Below, piece after piece: positions 1 to 4,411 of a stretch of 7,882 nucleotides of DNA (position 1 is the first letter of the stretch; each line of letters opens with the position of its first letter). This DNA comes from Methanobacterium sp. (lineage in GTDB: Archaea; Methanobacteriota; Methanobacteria; Methanobacteriales; Methanobacteriaceae). The translations under genes and the position numbers were made by a program. The stretch lies in the NCBI GenBank assembly GCA_015661405.1, contig JACWMK010000075.1, positions 1 through 7,882 on the forward strand, in the 5' to 3' direction. The notes beneath the pieces are model-generated. The model was not told the origin of the DNA. It saw only the letters and a program-made list of their open reading frames with translations, and made no database searches.

Positions 1-117
1 AACAATTGGCCTAAAAACCTCCCAATCAATAAGCGGATCAATCTCAGCCAGCTTATCGCCCAGTTCTTGAACACGAGCATACTGCTTACTCATGAAATAA
101 TTCTCAAAAGACTTCAT
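1..117 (-). CDS. IS5-type transposase, N-terminal fragment (gene runs off the window)
   Basis: Thirty-nine codons are visible, starting at ATG 115-117 and still open at base 1. The peptide begins MKSFENYFMSKQYARVQELG and continues with DKLAEIDPLIDWEVFRPI. This is the characteristic opening of IS5-type DDE transposases found in methanogens and bacteria, where the N-terminal helical region precedes the catalytic domain. An AGGAG ribosome binding site ends about 5 bases upstream of the ATG, which supports this start over the Met at residue 9. The DDE catalytic residues lie outside the window, so intactness cannot be judged. By family knowledge the enzyme would cut and paste its own insertion sequence. 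The assignment rests on N-terminal resemblance only, but that resemblance is strong. GC content is clearly higher than in the adjacent non-coding DNA. Confidence 0.8.
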   Translation of the reverse strand, partial: MKSFENYFMSKQYARVQELGDKLAEIDPLIDWEVFRPIV

Positions 118-170
118 AATACTCCTATCAACCCAATAAACATATAAATATTATGCATTCAACATTTAAA

Positions 171-247
171 CTCAGATAATCTCCGAAATTATAAAACCCA
201 AAAGTTAAAATCAAAAAAAATCAAAGGGTTTATAGAAATTCTCTGAG
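171..247. repeat. Imperfect inverted repeat beside the transposase gene, possible insertion sequence end
   Basis: CTCAGA at 171-176 pairs with TCTGAG at 242-247, and ATAAAACCC at 191-199 pairs with GGGTTTAT at 226-233 apart from one extra A. The two arms sit upstream of the transposase start, where the right end of the element would be expected. The other element end lies outside the window, so a terminal inverted repeat cannot be confirmed. It could equally be a hairpin between two genes. Confidence 0.35.
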
Positions 248-268
248 AAAATAATAAATTTTTTTTCT

Positions 269-290
269 TAAAGATAAAATAAAAATATGT
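269..290 (-). terminator. Oligo-T terminator downstream of the K+ channel gene
   Basis: Read on the minus strand, about 20 bases after the channel stop codon, the sequence runs through ATTTTTATTTTATC. Such interrupted T-runs are the usual intrinsic stop signal in archaea, which need no hairpin. A separate run of eight T at 259-266 on the plus strand could stop transcription coming from the left. Confidence 0.45.
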
Positions 291-309
291 TTTCTAGATT
301 AGTTGCTTT

Positions 310-1335
310 TTATGCATTTTCATCAAGTATATCATTTTTTTCCAGTTTTTCAAATTCATTAGGTTTTCCAATTCCGAGGATTATATCTCCCTCTTCTATA
401 ATAATATCCTCTGGTGGGTCTATGGTTAATTTTCCATTCTTCCCTATGCCTACCAGTACTATTCCAGTTTTATGGTGTAGATCCACTTCCTTCACAGTTT
501 TACCTACTAAATAACTGTTTTTTACAATATTAACTTCTCTAAATTCTCTGTTTTTGTGTTCAGCTAGCACATCTTGTACGAATCGGGCCTCATATCCACC
601 CTCAATGCTTTTGCACATTAAACGTCCTGATATCACGAATGGGGATATTACTTGGCTTGCACCAGCCAATTTGATCTGTTCTATATTTTCATAACGCTGA
701 GCCTCGGCAATTATCCTAACATTTTTATCTATTTCTCTTACTCCCAATATACAGTGGATGGTGTGAGAATCTGACTCCAATGCAATAATCACAGCTTTGG
801 CTCCCTTAACATTAGCGTTTTTAAGGTCATTGGCCCTAGTTGGATCCCCATGAATGAAATTAACACCATTATTCAAGGCATTTTTACGAACATCATCATC
901 TATATCTAGTACAAATACTTCACTATTATTTCCAATTTCTTTTATACATTCCACTGTACTTTCTGTCCAGCCGCAAATGACAATATGCTTTGATCTTTTC
1001 ACGTTAATCAATCCCATAATCTTTAAATTCTGTTCACTTGTAATTAATTCAATAATAGTTTCTATTGCTAATGCAAAGGTTCCAATACCTAGCACTATTA
1101 ATGAAATAGTAAAATACATTCCTAGAGGTGTTTTCGGAACATAATCACCGTAACCCACAGTTCCCACTGTAACAAATGTCCAGTAAAGAGACAAAGTCCA
1201 GTTATGGTTTTCGATTAAATGAAAACCTATAGTACCATACGATATAACTGCGATAAACAGTATCATAATACGGAAAAATGGTCTATTAATGAGTTTAGGG
1301 AAACTTTTCTTTATAATTTCGATAACAATAAACAT
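310..1335 (-). CDS. mthK: MthK-like K+ channel: two membrane helices plus RCK domain
   Basis: This is a 341-residue potassium channel, nearly collinear with Methanothermobacter MthK (about 336 residues). The outer helix spans roughly residues 22-41. The pore loop carries the K+ filter TVGYGD at 59-64. The inner helix spans about 72-97, with Gly83 (hinge), Ala88 (gate) and Glu92/Glu96 as in MthK. Residues 116-235 form the Rossmann-like RCK N-lobe (HIVICGW at 117-123, HGDPTR at 162-167). Residues 265-325 form the RCK_C/TrkA_C lobe ending GDIILGIGKP. Met107 matches the MthK internal start that yields free RCK subunits, which complete the octameric gating ring. In MthK, Ca2+ at Asp184/Glu210/Glu212 opens the pore. 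Here the aligned residues are Ala185, Glu211 and Gln213, so gating may differ. The start fits the family (MFIVIEIIKK). The gene appears monocistronic. Confidence 0.93.
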   Translation of the reverse strand: MFIVIEIIKKSFPKLINRPFFRIMILFIAVISYGTIGFHLIENHNWTLSLYWTFVTVGTVGYGDYVPKTPLGMYFTISLIVLGIGTFALAIETIIELITSEQNLKIMGLINVKRSKHIVICGWTESTVECIKEIGNNSEVFVLDIDDDVRKNALNNGVNFIHGDPTRANDLKNANVKGAKAVIIALESDSHTIHCILGVREIDKNVRIIAEAQRYENIEQIKLAGASQVISPFVISGRLMCKSIEGGYEARFVQDVLAEHKNREFREVNIVKNSYLVGKTVKEVDLHHKTGIVLVGIGKNGKLTIDPPEDIIIEEGDIILGIGKPNEFEKLEKNDILDENA

Positions 1336-1367
1336 ATTTCATTAAAATTCCTTTTTTTTTATTATCA

Positions 1368-1384
1368 AATTATATTTTATATTT
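1368..1384 (-). promoter_or_regulatory. TATA box for the K+ channel gene
   Basis: On the minus strand AAATATAAAATATAA lies about 35-48 bases upstream of the channel ATG. An archaeal start site about 25 bases downstream would leave a leader of only some 10-15 bases. An AAGGAA stretch sits about 15 bases before the ATG and is a weak ribosome binding site at best. The surrounding DNA is so AT-rich that the exact box is uncertain. Confidence 0.4.
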
Positions 1385-1712
1385 AATCATCAAGGTTTTA
1401 AAATTATATTTATCATACGTTTTAATTTAATATTCTAATTATCTACTTTATTAATAATTAATAAAAATACTAATAATTAAAAAATTCAGTAAAAAAAATA
1501 AGAGTTCATATACACCAAACAATACAAAATACATTGATTTATACAAAACCTAAAACATTTATAGTTTAATTTAAGATTATCTAATTAACTATCAAAATCT
1601 TGTCGAATAACATGTAAATTTATTAAAAAATTTATTAATAATTATAAAATTTCTAAAAAAGTAAATAAATTAATAAAATAGTAAGCAATTCATTGGTTAG
1701 AATAGATCACCT
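1385..1712. other. Non-coding AT-rich spacer
   Basis: I see no ORF with coding character, no tRNA-like fold, no long repeat and no clear regulatory palindrome here. The longest ORFs are around ten codons. It separates the upstream region of the channel gene from the downstream end of the nitroreductase gene. Confidence 0.6.
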
Positions 1713-1757
1713 AAAAAAAATTTAAAAAAAATGAATATAATTTTTAAAAAAATTTTA
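1713..1757 (-). terminator. Oligo-T terminator downstream of the nitroreductase gene
   Basis: Three runs of seven or eight A on the plus strand (1713-1720, 1724-1731, 1746-1752) read as T-runs on the minus strand, 26-66 bases beyond the nitroreductase stop codon. Repeated T-runs are the standard archaeal termination signal. Confidence 0.55.
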
Positions 1758-1778
1758 AGACTAAAGAAAAATGGATTT

Positions 1779-2384
1779 TTAGAAGAATATATCTTCTTTA
1801 GGGAATCTCATTTTAGGATTAGGCTTATCTGCAGGATAACCTAAGGGTACTATAATAGTTGGTACAATATCCGAAGGAATCTCTAGAATTTCAGAGTAAG
1901 CATTCGGGTCAAATCCTTGCATTGGACACGAATCAACACCCAATGATTTAGCTGCATAAAGAGCAGTAGTAGCAGCTATAAATACATTATGCTGAGCCTC
2001 ATATAAACCTTTATCCTCGAATAATTTGATGAAATTATTTTTAGCATCCTCTAATAACTTAAGATTTGCTTCAGGCACACCATCAACTTTCATCATACCA
2101 ATTAATTTATCTCCATTACCAACTAGATCCGTATTAGCGCAAAACACAAGTAAATGAGAGCAAGTCATTATCTGAGGCTGATCAAATGAAGCAGCGGATA
2201 ACTTCTTTTTAGTATCATCATCTGTAATGACTTTAACCTTCCATGGTTGAATATCTAAAGCAGATGGTGAAAAACGTATCATCTCTAATATTCCATCTAC
2301 AGTATCTTCATCAATTTTCTTGCCATCAAACTTTTTGGTAGCATATCTAGCCATCAACAATTCTTTAAACTCTATGTAAACCAA
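1779..2384 (-). CDS. Nitroreductase family flavoprotein (NfsB-like NAD(P)H oxidoreductase)
   Basis: This is a 201-residue FMN-dependent nitroreductase-fold protein, close to the usual 200-220 residues. Numbered from the TTG, RYATKKFD (13-20) and SPSALDIQPW (39-48) are the N-terminal FMN-binding elements. GVDSCPMQGFDP (149-160) matches the VPIEGFD region of NfsB. PKMRFPKED near the C-terminus supplies Lys191 and Arg193, which correspond to FMN phosphate contacts. Family members are cytosolic homodimers that reduce quinones, nitro compounds or related acceptors with NAD(P)H; the natural substrate here cannot be read from sequence. The start is problematic: an upstream TAG limits the frame to a TTG at 2382-2384, which touches the AGGAG site directly. 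The family-typical N-terminus would instead begin at the ATA codon 2373-2375. The gene is divergent from the GNAT gene, with a 578-bp shared spacer. Confidence 0.9.
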   Translation of the reverse strand: MVYIEFKELLMARYATKKFDGKKIDEDTVDGILEMIRFSPSALDIQPWKVKVITDDDTKKKLSAASFDQPQIMTCSHLLVFCANTDLVGNGDKLIGMMKVDGVPEANLKLLEDAKNNFIKLFEDKGLYEAQHNVFIAATTALYAAKSLGVDSCPMQGFDPNAYSEILEIPSDIVPTIIVPLGYPADKPNPKMRFPKEDIFF

Positions 2385-2389
2385 CTCCT
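2385..2389 (-). promoter_or_regulatory. Ribosome binding site AGGAG that conflicts with the TTG start
   Basis: AGGAG on the minus strand ends immediately before the TTG at 2384, leaving no spacer. Nine bases separate it from the in-frame ATA codon at 2373-2375, which is a normal distance. Translation may start at TTG inefficiently, or the ATA may be a mutated or miscalled ATG giving the peptide start MEFKELLMARY. Confidence 0.6.
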
Positions 2390-2420
2390 ATTCTTCACTT
2401 AAAAAAATCCAAAACCAAAA

Positions 2421-2462
2421 ATTTATATTATCAACCAGACTTTATTATAAAAAAATCTGGTT
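2421..2462 (-). promoter_or_regulatory. Nitroreductase promoter with a 7-bp inverted repeat
   Basis: AACCAGA at 2433-2439 and TCTGGTT at 2456-2462 form a perfect inverted repeat with a 16-base centre that itself contains a TATA-like TTTATAATAAAG on the minus strand. A second TATA candidate, AATATAAAT, lies at 2421-2430. The repeat therefore flanks or abuts the promoter of the nitroreductase gene and is a plausible operator. The bound regulator is unknown. Confidence 0.45.
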
Positions 2463-2866
2463 AAATAGTATTATGTAGCTAATCCATTATCAATTTTTTT
2501 AATACAAAATTAATTATGATACTTAAATGTTCATTTTAAACTGAACTTCGTTAAACGCAACTATCTTTAGCCGTATGGTTGATTATATGAGGTTTAAATC
2601 TAAAAATAGTTAATCCTAATATATAGTTTAACATATAAAAGGTTTTCCTATAGTATATCCTTATACTAACTATAAAATGAGATATTTTAGTAAATATATT
2701 ATTCAAAAAAATTAATAACTAATTTATGAAAAATGGATCAATTTTCTGGCCAAATATTCTTAATTTTGATGGTTTGAAAACCCGATTTATTTCTCATACT
2801 ATTATAAATTTTTTATCACATCTAGAATATTTCTATATGAAGTATTCAAAAAGTATTTAAAATTTC
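2463..2866. other. Non-coding spacer between divergent genes
   Basis: This AT-rich stretch has no convincing gene. The longest ORF is a 44-codon frame (2726-2860, plus) without a ribosome binding site or recognisable motif. CTTCGTTAAAC at 2546-2556 recurs exactly at 4288-4298. No tRNA or structured RNA was recognised. Confidence 0.5.
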
Positions 2867-2888
2867 ATACTGGATTTTATATCAGTAT
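2867..2888 (+). promoter_or_regulatory. GNAT gene promoter: TATA box inside an inverted repeat
   Basis: TTTTATAT at 2875-2882 is a good archaeal TATA box. It is framed by ATACTG (2867-2872) and CAGTAT (2883-2888), a perfect 6-bp inverted repeat with a 10-base centre. A start site near 2905 would give a leader of about 55-60 bases. A repressor bound to the two arms would block access to the TATA box. Confidence 0.4.
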
Positions 2889-2962
2889 AATTTTTTATTC
2901 TTTAAAAGTAGATCAAAGAATTAGAATAAATTAACATACTTATAGGCTAAAGGTAAAGTAAA

Positions 2963-3484
2963 ATGAGTTCTATAAAATTATCCAGTATAAACATACAGAA
3001 ATTGACTCGAGATGATGATATAGGGAGTTTTGATTGTGGAGATAAAGATCTAAATGAATTTATAAAGGAAGATGCTCTTAACCAGATGAATGCAAAGATA
3101 AGTGTAACTTACCTATGCAGATACAATATGCATATTATTGCTTATTTCACTTTATCAGCTGATTCTATAAAAATAAACACTAATGACTTGGAGATTTTTG
3201 AGAATAAAGAAATCCCGTACAAAGAGTTTCCAGCTGTTAAAATAGGGCGCTTAGCAGTTTGTAATCCTTACCAAAATAGGGGTGTAGCTACTAATTTGAT
3301 ATTACTTATTGTTGGGCGGGCCTTCACATTAAGTGAGTATATTGGCATCCGTTATGTTTCAGTAGATGCATATATTGATTCAGTTGGTTTTTATGAAAAA
3401 AGATATTTTACTGAGTTTATACATGATGGAAAAAGAAGAACAGTTCAAATGTATTTAGACATACTTAAAATAGAACAGAGTTAA
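2963..3484 (+). CDS. GNAT family N-acetyltransferase, AtaT/TacT toxin-like group
   Basis: This 173-residue protein has the features of small GNAT enzymes that act as tRNA-acetylating toxins in bacteria. FDCGDKDLNEFI (23-34) matches the F-x-C-G...L-x-x-F signature. FPAVKIGRLAV (89-99) is the strand before the acetyl-CoA loop. QNRGVA (104-109) is a relaxed form of the Q/R-x-x-G-x-G/A pyrophosphate loop, with Val in the second-last position. VDAYIDSVGFYEK (134-146) carries Tyr144, equivalent to the catalytic Tyr of TacT-like toxins. The length fits the family (about 160-175). The ATG has a weak AAGGTAAAG site about 6-10 bases upstream. No RHH (DUF1778) antitoxin gene precedes it, as would be usual. 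Instead a 47-residue gene converges on it from the right. Toxin function is inferred; a non-toxic acetyltransferase is possible. Confidence 0.85.
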   Translation: MSSIKLSSINIQKLTRDDDIGSFDCGDKDLNEFIKEDALNQMNAKISVTYLCRYNMHIIAYFTLSADSIKINTNDLEIFENKEIPYKEFPAVKIGRLAVCNPYQNRGVATNLILLIVGRAFTLSEYIGIRYVSVDAYIDSVGFYEKRYFTEFIHDGKRRTVQMYLDILKIEQS

Positions 3485-3508
3485 GTAGAATAATATTAAA
3501 ATTGAAAA

Positions 3509-3652
3509 TTAGAAAGGATTTTCTTTGTAAGCATTTATGGCCTTTTTGAGGAATTTAACTTCTCCTTTTTTTGGAGGTTCTTTCATTTTCTTCAGGAATC
3601 TTTCTGCGTCCTTACCTTTGAGTACAGGAGTTGGAGCTATTGGTCTTGCCAT
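3509..3652 (-). CDS. Small basic 47-residue protein, possible antitoxin partner of the GNAT
   Basis: This short gene is easy to miss. The peptide opens MARPIAPTPVLKGKDAERFL and ends AINAYKENPF. It combines a proline-rich N-terminal arm with an amphipathic helix (about residues 14-24) and many lysines. I recall peptides of the form M-x-R-P-I-x-P-T-P-x-L-x-G-x-D-A in archaeal and bacterial genomes, often beside GNAT proteins of this kind; that recollection was not checked. A good GGTGA site lies 7 bases upstream of the ATG. Its stop codon is 24 bp from that of the GNAT gene, in opposite orientation. A TATA box and an operator-like palindrome cluster lie directly upstream. It has no RHH, HTH or AbrB pattern that I can see. 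The coding call is firm; the antitoxin role is inference. Confidence 0.75.
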   Translation of the reverse strand: MARPIAPTPVLKGKDAERFLKKMKEPPKKGEVKFLKKAINAYKENPF

Positions 3653-3677
3653 AAATAATCACCGTTTGTTATTATAT

Positions 3678-3727
3678 TAGTAGATTTCTACAAGTAAATT
3701 TCTACTAGTAGAAAGTTGTTTCTACTA
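3678..3727. promoter_or_regulatory. Operator cluster of TTTCTACTA / TAGTAGAAA half-sites
   Basis: TTTCTACTAGTAGAAA at 3699-3714 is a perfect 16-bp palindrome. Further half-sites flank it: TAGTAGA (3678-3684) facing TTTCTAC (3685-3691), and TTTCTACTA (3719-3727), which lies exactly 20 bp from the first palindrome arm. The cluster lies between the TATA box (about 3729-3737) and the ATG (3652) of the 47-residue gene, so the predicted start site near 3707 falls inside the palindrome. A protein bound here should repress that gene, as in toxin-antitoxin autoregulation. Confidence 0.7.
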
Positions 3728-3740
3728 AGATATAAAACTT
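3727..3740 (-). promoter_or_regulatory. TATA box for the 47-residue gene
   Basis: AAGTTTTATATCTT on the minus strand contains a good archaeal TATA box, TTTTATATC. Its centre at about 3733 predicts a transcription start near 3707, leaving a leader of about 55 bases. It overlaps the last operator half-site at one base. Confidence 0.5.
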
Positions 3741-3791
3741 TAGTATATAATTGTTTTTATTTGGATACCTTCCTATTGTTAATTCTATATA

Positions 3792-3878
3792 TCACCTCTT
3801 GATGTTTGCGGCTTCAAGTATGTTAGGAATATATACTTGTTTTACCTTCTTTGGTTTTATTGAAGTAAAACTTTTCAT
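3792..3878 (-). CDS. Doubtful 28-residue small ORF
   Basis: The ORF begins ATG at 3876-3878 and encodes MKSFTSIKPKKVKQ followed by VYIPNILEAANIKR. A perfect GGTGAT site lies 11 bases upstream, slightly far. The base composition is less AT-rich than the flanks, as expected of coding DNA or a coding remnant. It resembles no family I can name, and several stop codons follow at once, so it could be the front of a decayed gene. The opposite strand is open over the same stretch but lacks a ribosome binding site. Confidence 0.25.
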   Translation of the reverse strand: MKSFTSIKPKKVKQVYIPNILEAANIKR

Positions 3879-3899
3879 AATTCAATAGCATCACCTAAT

Positions 3900-4320
3900 C
3901 TATTATGTTTATCCCATTTTATCTATCTCAATATAATTTAAAACTAATTGGAACTAAAATAAACTAATTTAAATAACTTAATATCTTAATGCCATATATT
4001 AATATTAAAATAATTCAATTATTTTTTTAGATTTTTTTTTACAGAATTAGAAATGTATATATGTCTTAGTAAAAATACAAATCAAATTTTATTAAAATAT
4101 TTATTATTATTTTTAATATAGTAATTTTTTAATCATAATAGATTTCAATTACAAGCAATAATGAAAATACTATATAAATTTATCGTTATATATAGCCCAA
4201 TTGATGGATTTAATGGTTATTTCTCGAATTTTATGAAATTTTCTTTCATATTCTGATATCACTATCGATTATAATGTATTATTTCTGCTTCGTTAAACCC
4301 GTATATTACGAAGTAACAAA
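3900..4320 (+). promoter_or_regulatory. Long upstream spacer of the adhesin gene with TATA box and hairpin
   Basis: No gene is visible here. CTATATAAA at 4170-4178 is a strong TATA box reading rightward, predicting a start near 4200. TATGAAA (4232-4238) and TTTCATA (4244-4250) make a 7-bp hairpin with a 5-base loop in the would-be leader. CTTCGT (4288-4293) and ACGAAG (4308-4313) form a 6-bp inverted repeat with a 14-base centre containing GTATATTA. Together they look like the original regulatory region of the surface-protein gene, whose 5' end has since decayed. Confidence 0.35.
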
Positions 4321-4411
4321 ATGAACAATAAAAAAAATATGAAATATAATCAATTTAAATAATTATGGAGTTGATTCAGAATATTCTAATGATTACATTA
4401 CAAGCAGTACT
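4321..4411 (+). pseudogene. Decayed 5' end of the adhesin gene
   Basis: ATG at 4321 opens MNNKKNMKYNQFK, a lysine/asparagine-rich start like those that precede signal peptides of methanogen adhesins, then stops at TAA 4360-4362. The adhesin frame is open only from 4343 because of TGA at 4340-4342. Within it, from about 4358, NYGVDSEYSNDYITSSTL already reads as beta-helix sequence and runs on into the downstream ORF. No signal peptide remains in either frame, so a deletion probably joined the start region to the middle of the beta-helix. Confidence 0.5.

Noticed and set aside
287..514. Plus-strand 75-codon frame over the 3' end of the K+ channel gene
   Set aside because: It is the antisense shadow of well-conserved RCK_C coding sequence and shows only serine/phenylalanine-rich low-complexity translation.
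854..1144. Plus-strand 96-codon frame inside the K+ channel gene
   Set aside because: It is antisense to the conserved pore and RCK region and has no independent support.
2560..2610. GGTTTAAATC near 2590 as a possible tRNA T-arm (B box)
   Set aside because: No acceptor stem, D-arm or anticodon arm can be folded around it at tRNA spacing.
2726..2860. 44-codon plus-strand ORF starting MKNGSIFWPNILNF
   Set aside because: It has no ribosome binding site, no recognisable motif and an AT-rich composition identical to the spacer; a frame of this length is not surprising by chance over the window. It also overlaps nothing that would explain it as an antitoxin of the GNAT.
3678..3727. Repeats as a small CRISPR array
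   Set aside because: The units are 7-9 bp half-sites in both orientations without regular spacers; this is an operator pattern and not a repeat-spacer array.
3802..3888. Plus-strand ORF MFAASSMLGIYTCF opposite the 28-residue minus-strand ORF
   Set aside because: There is no ribosome binding site before it, and the minus-strand frame over the same bases has one.
4288..4313. CTTCGT...ACGAAG repeat as a possible MsvR redox-regulator box
   Set aside because: The MsvR box that I recall is TTCGTA-N4-TACGAA. Here the arms are 14 bases apart and the sixth base does not match, so the resemblance is only partial.
4321..4411. Programmed frameshift joining the ATG at 4321 to the adhesin frame
   Set aside because: A one-base skip near 4360 would join the frames, but there is no strong slippery site there and the product would still lack a signal peptide. 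Deletion and decay are simpler explanations.
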